This document shows, piece after piece, positions 42,458 through 54,350 of a stretch of DNA of 64,000 nucleotides. The translations under genes were made by a program, and so were the position numbers. Source of the DNA: Endothia cerciana (taxonomy: Eukaryota > Ascomycota > Sordariomycetes > Diaporthales > Cryphonectriaceae); the NCBI GenBank assembly GCA_026119935.1, contig JALRMH010000018.1, positions 620,001 through 684,000 on the forward strand, written 5' to 3'. The notes below the pieces were generated by a model. That model was not told where the DNA came from and made no database searches. It saw nothing but the letters and a program-made list of their open reading frames with translations. Every line of letters starts with the position of its first letter. The first letter of the stretch is position 1.

Positions 42458-43789
42458 TCAGCCTCCCAAAAGGAAATTGACGGCACCCTGCACGTTGCCA
42501 CCGCTACGTCTCAAAGCAGCCACGTTCTGGTCGAAGTCATAGAAGCCCATCTCGTTCAACTGGCGGAGCTGGTCGGCATAGCGCTCCTCGGGTGGCCGGT
42601 TGTCCGCAGGGGCGGCTGGCTCGCCCATGCCACCTCCTCCCATCATCTGCATGAACTGTTGCATCATCTCGGGTGTGAGGCCAAGTGGATTGGTCGGTCC
42701 GCCCTGCAGCATGCCGTAAAGACCGCCAGTCTGCCCTGCGGGAGTCGAGCCCGGGGTCGCAGAAGCGTCGCGCTGAGCAGCGTTGTCGCCGGGAGGTGTC
42801 TGACCGGCTGCTGGCTGAGCTGCGGGTGGTGCGCCCAAGGGGTTTATAAGAGCCACGAATGGGTTTTCCCCAGCTCGCCCACCCTGTGCGGGTGGGACAC
42901 CGAACATGCCGGGGAAGCCGAAGGGGTTTGGTTGGTTTTGTGCATTGCTGCCCCTCCCAGCACCTGCGGCCGGGGCATCAGCCGGTGTTGTGTCGGTCGC
43001 GCCTGGCGCTGGGAAAGCCTCTGCGACGCCGCCTGCGCCGAAAGCCCGGCGCATCTGAGCAGCTTGTCGAAGCAGTTCCGGGTTGCTGAGGATCTGGCGG
43101 AACATAGGGGACTGGAGCACGTGGCGGGCGTGGGGGTTGTCGCGTAGCATGGGGTTTTGTTGAATCATGAAGTCGATCATCTGGGGGTTACTGAGGGCCT
43201 CGGTCATAGCCTGGGCGACGTTTGGGTTGGACAGCAACTCGGCCATCTGGTCCTCGCTCGGTGGAGCGCCCATCTGAAAGGGAAGCAAGTTGTCAGTACG
43301 AGGACCAAAGAGAGGCACAGATGGCACAGCACCCGAGGGGATATAACTTACACCTCCGTCAGCGCCGAAGAGGTTGGCGCTAGGAAGGTTGGCATGACCG
43401 GCGAAGCGAGCACCGGTCAGGCCGGCCAGAATGTTGTCCGCAGAGGTGCCAGCTGCCATATTGCTCGGGATGGCCTGAGGCACAGGTTGTGATGCGGTGC
43501 TGCTGGGGCCAGGCGTTGGGTTGCTGGCGGCGCTCTTGACGAGGTGGATGGTGTTGCCCGGCTTCACCTTGTAGGAGGCCAATGTTTCCTCGTTCTTCAT
43601 GACCCGTCCAGAGTAGATGAGGCGCTGGCGCTCGACGGGAATGTTCTCGAACTCCTCCGTGGCAAGCTTGTTCTTGAGGTCCATGATGGTGGCGGACTCG
43701 GCCATGGTGATGCTGTGGTTCTTGTCGCCTGAGGCCTTGACCTTGAAGGAGATCTGGGCATCGCTGGCCCCCTCTGTGTTGTCTGCCAT
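42458..43789 (-). CDS. dsk2: Ubiquilin-type shuttle protein DSK2
   Basis: Two exons, 43789-43352 and 43273-42458, with a 78-nt intron, give 417 residues. Dsk2 binds polyubiquitinated clients through its UBA domain and the proteasome through its ubiquitin-like domain. The UBL domain (about 8-85) shows ISFKVKASGDKNHSI, RQRLIYSGRVMKNEETLASY and VKPGNTIHLVKS. A Sti1-like region (about 150-225) contains LLSNPNVAQAMTEALSNPQM and RQILSNPELLRQAAQMRR, then a Pro/Gly/Ala-rich linker and a C-terminal UBA (RYADQLRQLNEMGFYDFDQN...). The intron has a perfect GTAAGT donor and TTTCAG acceptor but is a multiple of three without stops, so unspliced RNA would encode 26 extra residues. The ATG at 43789 gives the normal MADN start. 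Confidence 0.95.
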   Translation of the reverse strand: MADNTEGASDAQISFKVKASGDKNHSITMAESATIMDLKNKLATEEFENIPVERQRLIYSGRVMKNEETLASYKVKPGNTIHLVKSAASNPTPGPSSTASQPVPQAIPSNMAAGTSADNILAGLTGARFAGHANLPSANLFGADGGVSYIPSGAVPSVPLFGPRTDNLLPFQMGAPPSEDQMAELLSNPNVAQAMTEALSNPQMIDFMIQQNPMLRDNPHARHVLQSPMFRQILSNPELLRQAAQMRRAFGAGGVAEAFPAPGATDTTPADAPAAGAGRGSNAQNQPNPFGFPGMFGVPPAQGGRAGENPFVALINPLGAPPAAQPAAGQTPPGDNAAQRDASATPGSTPAGQTGGLYGMLQGGPTNPLGLTPEMMQQFMQMMGGGGMGEPAAPADNRPPEERYADQLRQLNEMGFYDFDQNVAALRRSGGNVQGAVNFLLGG

Positions 43790-44675
43790 ATCTGCTGGTG
43801 TTGAGATGGCTGTCCTGTGAAGGGGTGGGTGCTCGTGACGTCGTGAATATGGCGAAGGTGGGAACTGGTCAAGCTGTCGGCGGGGTAGCAGTGCCCAAGG
43901 GAAACAGGTGGGCGGGGTCTCTTGAGCCGGCGGCACCCTAGAGGATCGAAGCAGCTCTCAGAAGGCTCAAAACAAGGGAAGGGCGGAGGAACAAGCACAC
44001 TGACGATACCAAGTATCTCAGCGCGGCCGGGGAATTTGGAGGAGTTGGGTAAGAACGAGTTGCTCAGGCACAGGGAGCAGGCGGGTGCAAGGAGTTAAGG
44101 TCAGTTGATAAGCGCAGAGGCCGCGGCTTCGTTTGTGACCTTTCCCTTAGCGGTTCCATTTACATTACAGCGCCACACCTTTTGAGGACAGGGGGTTTCG
44201 GAAGGGCACAGTAGCATCGAAACCAGGCCCCCACCGCGTAATCACTGCGGGAGCGGGTCGACCCTCGAAATCCAACGAATTCCATAGGTCATACCGTAGA
44301 TACAGTTTCCGTAGTCAAGCATTACCACATGCACCTTGGCGAGGCAGGTGGGCTTTGGAATCTGCTCAGACTGCGAGAGCATCTGCTATCTATCATGACA
44401 TCTTGTTCTATGGCCGTTGACATCTAAACAAACGACTGCCGTTGGGACTCTCGTTTCCATGACGGTCCATCAGATTCCACGCTTCGCTTAGGGGCCCCCA
44501 AGCCCTCTGCAAGCCCAACAATCAATCACCGGCTGACCCGCTCACTCAAGCATCGGCAGGGACTGGTCCAACGCTGTATGGCGCTGCCGCTCACGATTGC
44601 TTTTGCGACTGCAGAGCCAGGGGTATCGGCTTTGCTAGCACCTTGGCACACCTCATATGCCTAGACGTGACGGGA

Positions 44676-44710
<35 letters not shown>

Positions 44711-44726
44711 TGTGTGAAAATTGCGC
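43790..44726. other. Intergenic, DSK2 promoter / THG1 3' flank
   Basis: No gene seen. It contains the (CT)n(TG)n microsatellite (44676-44716) close to the THG1 stop codon. Confidence 0.6.
44676..44716. repeat. Compound (CT)n(TG)n microsatellite
   Basis: About nine CT units followed by twelve TG units, ending ten bases after the THG1 stop codon, so it lies in the THG1 3' UTR (as CA/GA on the sense strand). Confidence 0.95.
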
Positions 44727-45982
44727 TCACACCTCCTTTGGGATCTTGCCCGGCTTGCCTGACAATATCCACGGCCGCTTGTCCCAGAACTCATCTTTAA
44801 TAATGTCCAGGTATTCTATCACGACCTTGGCCTTGGCGCGCTTCTTCTTCTCCTTTTCAGCTTGAGTCCTCGATTGCTCAGTTGGCTCACCTAGGTTGTC
44901 TGCCTCCTCGGCTGCGTTGTGGTTCCCTGGCTCGACAAGTTCGTACTACAGTACGTCAGCAGCTGCCTAGTCGAGGCGTTATGTGAAACCTACGTCTCTG
45001 AAGATGACGCTACCCTTCTTATATATCTCCGGCTCATTGTTGTAGTTGATGCCGAACTTTGAGAAGAGGAGCTCGTTCTTGTCGCTTGAGACAGTTCCCT
45101 ATTGCAGACTCAGCATCACACAGAGACTCCGGCGCGTGCCCACGTACCATGAGAGCCTGTTCAGCTTGTTGATTATCCATGCCACCCTGTAGGATCAAGG
45201 CCCAGAATGTCGTGTTGTAGAGATTGTTGATGTGGCCTGCTAATGTCAGTACGGATATCTAGACTTTGAGATGGATCGCACCTCACAGTCTGCTTGCCTC
45301 CAGCTCATATAATCCCGTAGGTTCGAGACAGAAGGATAGCACACCGCCCTGCCATCAAAGCTCGGAAGAGGCGGCGACAGAGGCCTGTCTGGGAAGTATT
45401 TGGACCAGAGAAAGATATAATAGGACGTGAACGTCGAGACGATGGTCGTTACCAGCTTGCTGCTGCATGTCAGGGCCCTGACGACTTTCCCGGACTCCCA
45501 GGAAATATGAGGCTCACCTCTCCCTTCTCTCGAACAGTTTGCAAGTCTTGTGGAAGACGAAGCTGTCGTACAATCAGGACAACGCTCTCCCGAGTCAAGG
45601 AGGACACAGCGCACCTGTACTCATCACTAATCCCGTAAGCCATGACCAGCTCGGGCAACTCTGTCATGACAAGCTTTGCAGCCTCATTCATGAGGTCTAA
45701 TGCTGCTCTGTCGTTGGGCTTCTCGAACGAGTACTTATTTGCAAACCTAACGTTTTGGTGTTTTTTTTTTAAATCAGCCTCTAGTGCATCTTCTCTGCGT
45801 TTACAACGGTATGTCCTACTTTGTGAAGCCACGCCCGTCAATCCTGACCACGATCCATGTGTTTGGCAGGAGGTTGTCTGGCTGCTCAAATTGCTTTACA
45901 TACTCCCACCTGCGCGCCGGTGAGTCAGATGATATTCTTCTCCCTGGCTGGGATAAGACGAGGCGCACTTGGAATTCGCCAT
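44727..45982 (-). CDS. thg1: tRNA-His guanylyltransferase THG1
   Basis: Eight exons give 288 residues: 45982-45969 (14 nt), 45909-45820, 45746-45615, 45562-45518, 45459-45287, 45236-45148, 45098-44994 and 44945-44727. Every junction is GT-AG and in phase. Thg1 adds the essential G-1 residue to the 5' end of tRNA-His by 3'-5' polymerisation. The assembled sequence shows MANSKWEYVKQFEQPDNLLP, WIVVRIDGRGFTKFANKYSF (metal-binding Asp), LVMAYGISDEYSFVFHK with the second metal-site Asp-Glu, FERRESKLVTTIVSTFTSYY, FDGRAVCYPSVSNLRDYMSW, HINNLYNTTFWALI, and the C-terminal DEFWDKRPWILSGKPGKIPK. The length matches yeast Thg1 closely, except for a Lys-rich insert near the C-terminus. The intron density is far above that of the neighbours. 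It is divergent from SWD1. Confidence 0.94.
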
Positions 45983-46439
45983 ATTGGACGTTAGGGAGCT
46001 GCTTTTCGGCGCTCCTCGCAATTGCGCTCGCTATTCGTAGAGAGCGTAATGACCTGAGCGACCGCCGTGTGAGCATTAGGAGGTTGTGGGCACGAAGCGT
46101 TTGGTCCTCTCCCTCTGGGAAAAGAAACAGAATTCCGTGCTGGTTGGTATTCTTATTCTGCAGGCTGCAGTGGGGTCAGTTTGTGACTGCTACCCCTGCC
46201 TTCCCCCACGGTTTCGGTGGCGTGGGGTGGGGTAACCGTCCCTTGCCGCGAAGAATCAGCGTCGCACTGATCCACTCCAACCGCTAGGAAGCTTTCAGCC
46301 CTGCAGATCGGTCTGTCTGGTTGCATGTGCTTCCAAAGCATTGGAAGCCGGCGGCAGGATAATCATCGCATCTAATGGGCCCTCCACCTCTCACTTACAG
46401 ACTCCAGCCCCTCAGACGGGCACAAAAGAACCCAGGAAG
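45983..46439. promoter_or_regulatory. Divergent promoter, THG1 / SWD1
   Basis: 457 bp between the two start codons. CACCCCACGCCACC-like C-rich sequence near 46205-46235 may be part of it; no element is certain. Confidence 0.5.
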
Positions 46440-47904
46440 ATGAATCTCTTACTCTCAGATGATTATCTCCTCCAGGACTACCCTGAAAATATCACCAACA
46501 CGATCCGGTCTGGCCACGCGACATGCCTGCGCTTCAACCGCAAGGGCGACTACCTCGCCTCCGGGCGCATCGACGGCACCGTCGTCATATGGGATCTGGA
46601 CACCATGGGTGTCGCGCGCAAGCTCAGGGGTCATTCCAAGAGCATATCCTCCCTGAGTTGGTCAAGATGTGGGCGGTATCTGTTGTCGGCGTGCCAGGGG
46701 TGGAAGGCCATCCTCTGGGACTTGCAGGACGGGAAGAGGTACCGTGAGGTGCGGTTCAAGGCGCCGGTGTACATAGCAGAGTTGCACCCTTGGAACCAGT
46801 GAGTCCGCTCTGCTGTGGATAGCAAGGTTGCGACGAAGAGGCTGATCCCGGGCGCGCAGCCGCCAATTTGTGGTATCCCTCTACGAAGACCAACCCATTC
46901 TCGTCGACATCACCGGCACCATCGCGCAGAAGCACATCCTCCCCTCCGCGCCGAGACGCGTCACTGTGGAAGACGACGCGGAGAAGAAGGCAAAGCAGGA
47001 GAAGGACGACGCGCGCCACATGACAACGGTCGCGATCTACACTACCGCGGGCGATCACATTCTCGCCGGCACAAACAAGGGCAAACTCAACATCATCGAC
47101 ACACAGACGCACGAGATAATATACACGCACCCACGGGTCTGCAGCGGCGTGGTGACGACGTTGAAGCTTACCCGCTCGGGCAGGGAGCTCCTCGTCAATG
47201 GGCAGGACAAGATCATCAAGACGTTCGTGGTGCCGGACCTCTCGGCGGAGAACCTCGACCCGGACACGATACAGCTGACCATTGAGCACAAGTTCGAGGA
47301 TGTGGTCAACAGGTGCTCGTGGAACCACGTCACGTTCAGCTGCACGGGCGAGTACGTGGTCGCGTCCACGTACAATAATCACGAGCTGTACATCTGGGAG
47401 CGCGGACACGGCAGCCTGGTGCGCATGCTGGAGGGGCCGAAAGAGGAGCAGGGCGTCATAGAGTGGCACCCATCCAAGGCCCTGCTTGCTGCGTGCGGGC
47501 TGGAAACGGGACGCATCAATATCTGGTCTGTGACGAGCCCGCAACGGTGGTCGGCCCTGGCTCCGGACTTCGTCGAGGTGGAAGAGAACGTGGAGTATAT
47601 GGAGAGGGAGGATGAGTTCGACATACATCCGCAGGAGGAAATCAAGAAGAGGCGGCTAGATCAAGAGGATGAGGCTGTCGATGTGGTCACGATGAGCCAT
47701 GCGGGTGTAGAGCCGCCCGGTGGTTTCCAGATGCCTATCCTGTTCAACCTGGGAGACTCAGACAGCGAGGAGGAGTTTGTGGCTGTCTCCACTGGCACGA
47801 TGAGAAGGAGAAGTGCCGGCGAGGATGGCGACGGCGAGGCTACAGGCGCGGAGGAGAAGGGCGGCAGGAAGACAGGCACGAGGACTAGGACCAAGAAGAA
47901 GTGA
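46440..47904 (+). CDS. swd1: COMPASS subunit SWD1 (RBBP5 homologue)
   Basis: Two exons, 46440-46798 and 46860-47904, with a 61-nt intron (GTGAGT...GCAG), give 467 residues. Swd1 is the WD40 subunit of the Set1/COMPASS histone H3 Lys4 methyltransferase in the nucleus. The N-terminus MNLLLSDDYLLQDYPENIT is characteristic, followed by WD repeats: ATCLRFNRKGDYLASGRIDG, SKSISSLSWSRCGRYLLSAC, and later CSWNHVTFSCTGEYVVAST and YIWERGHGSLVRMLEGP. After the propeller comes VEENVEYMEREDEFDI, the conserved acidic segment that contacts other COMPASS subunits in homologues, then an acidic and basic low-complexity tail ending RTRTKKK. The join reads HPWNHRQFVVSLYEDQP, as in relatives. No defect seen. Confidence 0.95.
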
Positions 47905-48903
47905 ATCAGCTCAAGGGTATGACTGAGCACAAGATGACATATTATACTTGCTCGCAATGAAGGCTCACACTGGTATCTTTGGGATACCCGTCATGTTCGT
48001 GCTCCAGTGCTCAGCAGTCGGACTCGTGTGTAAGTTGGCCGTGGTTGAGTCACGGCCAAAACGCTGCAGAAATATCCACAGCTTCTATTGCCACAGGTGG
48101 AAAAGAAATCGCTGCTGTGAAGGTGTGGACGTCTGCAGCACATCATCACAATGGTGCGGAAATGAGAACAATAGAGGAGAGGTTCCAGAAAAATCAGAGA
48201 ATAAATAGAACTTTAGACAGTAGAGTAGAGATACTATGCAGGTACTTCTTCCTGCAAGTCAGCTCTGCCAGGCTGTGGTGGCAACTATCAGGCTGACAGG
48301 GTGCCTGCAAGTAGTATGACCTTACGTCAGCCACTCAACTTTCCAGGGCCATTCACTTCCGCCGCACGGGCCACCCTGAGCAGCTGGCCGCGCTTGTTGG
48401 CGTACATCTCACGCCTCTCGATTTTCCCAACTCGCCGCCATGTTTCAACCTCTGAACGCCTTCCACCCACCTCCACAGCGCGTGTCGGAAACCGCGCACC
48501 ACGATCAAGGCTCCTTTCCGACACAGAACCTGAAGAAGGCGATTGAGGCGATTGACTTGACGTACTTTTGAGACGACCGCGACACTGGACGAGTTGACGA
48601 GGGCGACGAGTCGGTCCACTGGGCCTGTGGGCGGCCTGGTTCGTGAACGCGGAGGATCGACCGATATTAATCCATCGAGCAGCCTCTGCGACGGCGTCTC
48701 TTATCGATCAAATCATTTTTCGAGCATTCATTTTCACATCGACTACGGTTTTCCGCTCCTCGGTCTGTTGGCACGAGGGGCTGTGGCGACCTCGACTTAT
48801 TTCACTGCGACATCACCATCTCCACGCACACTCGGCACCACCATCTTTAATCATCGAAATCAATCTCCTTTCCGATACACAAAGCCGTACATAGCCCGAG
48901 AAA
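47905..48903. promoter_or_regulatory. RPB1 upstream region
   Basis: One kilobase between SWD1 (+) and RPB1 (+), without a supported gene. The last 200 bp before the RPB1 ATG are rich in TCATCA/TTTCATC-type pyrimidine sequence, as is usual for highly expressed fungal genes; the rest is unremarkable. Confidence 0.5.
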
Positions 48904-51900
48904 ATGGCGAATCTCTACTTTCCGCACTCGAGTGCGCCCGTCAAGACGATCCAGGAGATCCAGTTTGGACTCTTGTCGCCTGACGAGATCAAAAGCATGA
49001 GCGTGGCGCACATCCAGTATCCTGAGACGATGAACGCAGAGAAGACGCAGCCTCGCGAATTCGGCCTCAACGATCCCCGCCTTGGTTCTGTCGACCGTCA
49101 GTTCAAGTGCAAGACCTGTACTGAGAACATGTCCGAGTGTCCTGGTCATTTCGGTCACATCGAGCTTGCCACACCTGTCTTCCACCCCGGCTTCCTCAAC
49201 AAGACGAAGAAGATCCTAGAGGTGGTCTGCAACTTCTGCAGCAAGCCTCTGGCTGACAGGGTTGGTTTTGTCTGCCAAATACTGATGTCCTTCAGATGCT
49301 GATGCTGATGCTTCCACTTCAGGAGGATCCAGACTTTGCCGCGGCCGTCGCGATCCGAGACCCCAAGACTCGGTTCAATCGTGTCTGGGAGGCCTGCAAG
49401 AAGAAGAAGAAGTGCGAGAACGCGAGTACCAGCAAGGCCAAGGACGAGGAGTTCGATCCCGACAATAAGCCCAAACAAGCCCCACACGACCACGGTGGTT
49501 GTGGCAACGAGCAGCCTCTGATCCGCAAGTACCCCCTCGAGCTGCGCCAGAGAATTCAACAGCAGAAGGAGGACGGCGGTTCTGCAAAGGATGTTGTCGA
49601 GAAGCCCATCACGCCCGAGAAGGTGCTTGAGATCTTCCGCAGGATCAGCGATGCGGATCTGGAAGACATGGGCTTGAACAAGGACTATGCGCGCCCCGAA
49701 TGGCTGATTGTCACTGTCTTGCCGGTACCCCCCCCTCCCGTTCGTCCATCTATCAGCATGGATGGTACTGGTCAGGGTATCCGGAACGAGGACGATTTGA
49801 CATACAAGTTGGGCGACATCATTCGAGCAAACGGCAATGTCAAGCAGGCCAAGAACGAAGGCTCGCCGCAGCACATTATCAACGACTTCGAGCAGTTGCT
49901 GCAGTACCATGTTGCCACCTACATGGACAACGACATTGCTGGTACGCCGCGCGCACTGCAGAAGAGTGGTCGACCTGTCAAAGCCATCCGTGCCCGTCTC
50001 AAGGGTAAGGAGGGCCGTCTTCGTGGCAACTTGATGGGAAAACGAGTCGACTTCTCCGCACGTACTGTCATCACAGGTGATGCGAACATCTCTCTGGATG
50101 AGGTCGGTGTACCACGAAGCATTGCGAGAACCTTGACGTACCCGGAGACCGTCACCCCGTACAACATTGGCCGCCTTCATAAGCTTGTCGAGAATGGCCC
50201 CAACGAGCACCCAGGTGCCAAGTATGTCATTCGGTCAGACGGTACCCGAATCGATCTGCGCCATCACAAGCGTGCGAGTCAAATCAATTTGGAGTACGGC
50301 TGGAAGGTCGAGCGACACCTCATTGACGGGGACTATATTATCTTCAACCGTCAGCCCTCACTACATAAGGAGTCCATGATGGGTCACCGTGTCAGGGTTA
50401 TGCCTTACTCCACTTTCCGCCTGAACCTGTCGGTCACTTCTCCCTACAATGCTGATTTCGACGGTGACGAGATGAATTTGCACGTCCCGCAGACTGAGGA
50501 GACACGTGCCGAGGTCCAGAACCTGTGTCTGGTGCCCCTGAATATCGTGTCACCACAGCGTAACTCCCCGTTGATGGGTATTGTTCAGGACTCGTTGGCT
50601 GGCGCCTACAAGATCTGTCGGCGTGATGTCTTCCTCACCAAGGAGCAGGTGATGAACCTCATGCTGTGGGTGGAGGACTGGGATGGCATCATACCAATTC
50701 CCGCGATTCTCAAGCCAACCCCGCGGTGGACCGGCAAACAGATCATTAGTATGATCATCCCCAAGGAAGTCAGTCTTACGATGGGTGGCAACGACTTCCC
50801 CCTCAACGACGACACCCAGAGAATTGTCAATGGTGAACTAGTTTACGGTCTTCTTAACAAGAAGATCGTGGGCGCTTCCGCCGGCGGTATCATCCACATT
50901 GCCTACAATGAGCTCGGTCCTAAAGCGGCTATGCACTTCCTGAATGCCTGCCAGCGAGTGGTCGCCTACTGGCTTCTGCACAACGGACACAGCATCGGCA
51001 TTGGTGATACGATCCCCGACAAGGATACCATCTTGAAGATTCAACAAGATATCAACGGGCAGAAGGACCTTGTGGCAACCATTGTCGCAGAGGCAACGGC
51101 GAACACGCTCGAGCCGCTTCCCGGAATGAGCATTCGAGAGACATTCGAGAGCAAGGTCTCCAAGGAGTTGAACACTGCCCGTGACAAGGCAGGTACGACG
51201 ACGGAGAACTCTCTCAAGGACTTGAACAATGCTGTGACTATGTCTCGCTCTGGCTCCAAGGGTTCCTCCATCAACATTTCTCAGATGACAGCCCTTGTTG
51301 GTCAACAGGTTGTTGAAGGCAAGCGCATTCCGTTCGGATTTAAGTACAGGACGTTGCCGCACTTTACCAAGGATGACTACTCTCCCGAGGCTCGCGGGTT
51401 CGTCGAGAACTCTTACCTCCGTGGCCTGACCCCCACCGAGTTCTTCTTCCACGCTATGGCAGGTCGAGAGGGTTTGATTGATACAGCAGTCAAGACTGCA
51501 GAAACTGGCTACATCCAGCGCCGACTCGTCAAGGCGCTTGAGGATGTGACCGCGAAGTATGACGGCACTGTTCGAAACTCGCTGAACGATATCATCCAGT
51601 TTGTCTACGGTGAAGATGGTCTTGATGGTATGCACATCGAGAAGCAGAAAGTGGACTTCCTCGACATCTCGCATGCCAAGTTTGACGCCAGATATAAAGT
51701 TGATCTGGATGACGCGAAGGGGCTGAGTGCCAATCTTGAGAACGGCAAGCTGCTGATCAGCGACCATGATGAACAAAAACTGCTTGATGCTGAGTATGAG
51801 CAACTCGTCACCGACCGCGACGCCATTCGCAAGATCTTCCTGAGCAAGGGCAAAATCGAAACTCAGATGCAACTCCCTCTGAACATTGAGAGAATGATCA

Positions 51901-54350
51901 ACAGTGCTATGGCGCTCTTCAGGATCGATCCGACGAAGCGAAGCGATCTGCGCCCTCGCGATGTTGTACCTGCTGTGCAGGCTCTCTTGGCGCGCATGGT
52001 GGTTGTCCGAGGTGACGACCCGATTTCCAAGGAGGCTGACAAGAGTGCGACCATTCTTTTCAAGGCCCAGCTTCGATCCCGCCTGGCGTTCAAGCGCCTA
52101 GCGATGGAGCAGCGCATGACTCGTCTGGCCTTCGAGCATATTCTTGGCGAGCTGGAGAGCCGTTGGTCACGATCCATGGTCAGCCCTGGCGAAATGGTCG
52201 GTGTGCTTGCAGCGCAGTCTATTGGCGAGCCTGCTACGCAGATGACGCTGAACACCTTCCACTTTACTGGTGTTGCCTCCAAGAACGTTACCCTTGGTGT
52301 GCCTCGTCTCAAGGAAATCCTGAACGTTGCGAGCGACATCAAGACGCCAAGCATGCAGGTATTCTTGGAACCCGGTGACTACGGCCAGGATGCGGCCAAG
52401 ACGTTGCGAAGTCTGGTTGAGCACACGAATCTGCGTGCCGTCACTCTGATGACTGAGATCTTCTACGATCCTGAGGTCACGTCTACCCTGGTCGAGGACG
52501 ACGTTGACATGATAGAGTCATACTACCTCATTCCAGAGGGCCAGCAAGACGTCGATCGACAGACCAAGTGGGTATTGCGTATCACCCTGGATCGACAAAA
52601 GATGCTCGACAAGGAGCTCCAGGTCGAGGACGTTGCTCTGCGGCTCAAGGAAGAGTATGCTGAGGATCTGGCGGTTATCTACAGTGATAACAACGCCGAG
52701 GAGCAAGTTATTCGTATCCGTTCCATGAAGGACAAAGATGATGCCGACGACTATGATGAAGATATGGAGGAGGACGTCATGCTCAAGCGCCTCGAAACCC
52801 ACCTACTGGACAAGCTCACCCTCCGCGGTGTTCCCGGCATCGAGCGTGCCTTTATTAACAAGAACGCACGTCTGATCGAAGCCGCTGATGGATCGCTCAA
52901 GGCCACGGCGGACGACCCAGAATGCGAGGAGCACTTCCTCGACACCTCAGGCACGTCTCTTCGCCAGGTCCTCGCGGTCCCAGGTGTTGATACCAGACGG
53001 ACCACTACCAATCAGCTGCATCAGATCATTGAGGTGTTCGGTATTGAGGCGGCACGATCTGCTCTGCTCTCCGAGCTGACGGCTGTGTTGGCTTTCGATG
53101 GATCCTACGTGAACCACCGTCATCTTGCTCTGCTGGTGGACGTCATGACATACCGAGGCAGCATCGCTGCTGTCACTCGTCACGGAATCAACCGCGCCGA
53201 CACAGGTGCCCTCATGCGCTGTTCCTTCGAGGAGACAGTCGAGATTCTTCTCGAGGCCGCTGCTACGGGCGAGCTTGATGACTGCCGTGGTATCTCGGAG
53301 AACGTCATGCTCGGTCAATTGGCCCCTATGGGTACTGGCCACTTTGAGGTACAGCTTGACCCGAAGATGCTCGAGACGGTCATTTCCGACAACTCGCGCA
53401 TGGGCCTCATGCCAGGTATGACTATCAAGGATGGTCCCATGGACGGTGCAGCCACTCCCTACGACAGTGGATCTCCCATGGCAGAGTCGGGTGGCTTCCT
53501 CGGCCTCTCCTCTCCTGCACTTGGCAATTTCTCCCCCATCGTCGGCGCAGGCTCCGAGAGCCCTGCGAGCGGAGGCTTCAGCACGTATGGTGGCGGCTTC
53601 GGCGATTCGGGTTACAACCCTACGAGCCCGAGAGCGACATCTCCGTTCAGCCATGGCACTTCGCCCACTTCGCCGTTCGGTTACAGCGGAGGCTACTCTC
53701 CCACATCTCCAATGGGTGCCTATTCTCCTACTTCGCCTATGATCGATGGTGGCGGTCGTTATGGGGTCAGCTCTCCCTCCTTCAGCCCAGCGTCACCCAC
53801 ATTCTCCCCGACCTCACCCATGCTCCGAGGCCCTACTAGCCCCGCGAGTCCCAACTACAGCCCGACGTCACCAAGCTACTCTCCGACGTCGCCATCGGCT
53901 GCTAAATACTCGCCAACCTCCCCGGCTGGTAACTTCGGCGCCTCACCCACGTCGCCTTCGTATTCACCTGCGAGTCCCAACTACAGCCCTACATCGCCCA
54001 ACCTGCACGCGACATCACCGCAGTACTCCCCTGCGTCCCCGACCTGGTCACCCACATCGCCTGACGCGTACTCTCCCACGAGTCCGACCTACCAGCGCTC
54101 GCCTGGTCAGAATTTGTCTCCGACCAGCCCGAGCTATTCGCCGACGGTAAGTTGACAATTGTCGTACTGTCCCTGCATGCATTGTGAACGAAGCTGATGA
54201 TATCCAGTCCCCCAATTATTCGCCTCGGACGCCTGGGCGCACTGCTGGTGGTCAGGACCAATAGTGGGTTATCATCTCTATTCTCTTTCCGCTGATGCAC
54301 GACACTGACTTGGTCTGTCCAGCTCCCCTACCTCCCCCACAAATGATTGA
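48904..54350 (+). CDS. rpb1: RNA polymerase II largest subunit RPB1
   Basis: Four exons, 48904-49260, 49323-54146, 54208-54263 and 54323-54350, give 1754 residues. Rpb1 forms the active site and clamp of RNA polymerase II. Exon 1 holds the clamp zinc site C69-x2-C72...C79PGHFGH82 and CNFC; further Zn ligands (CKKKKKC, GGCG) follow the first intron. The catalytic NADFDGDEMNLHVPQ (three Mg-binding Asp, about 497-501) and the bridge and trigger helices (SIGEPATQMTLNTFHFTGVA) are intact. The C-terminal domain (from about residue 1550) carries some two dozen heptads related to YSPTSPS, many degenerate, and ends QYSPTSPTND. The last two exons are only 56 and 28 nt and complete this tail. An alternative in-frame acceptor at 49295 would insert nine residues. 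Confidence 0.97.
53613..54146 (+). repeat. RPB1 heptad-repeat coding region
   Basis: Codes for consecutive YSPTSPS-like heptads, the phosphorylation platform of RNA polymerase II. Perfect or near-perfect units (YSPTSPS, YSPASPN, YSPTSPN) alternate with Gly- and Ala-containing spacers such as GNFGASPTSPS and NLHATSPQ. Confidence 0.9.

Noticed and set aside
50838..51872. 344-codon minus-strand frame
   Set aside because: Antisense shadow of RPB1.
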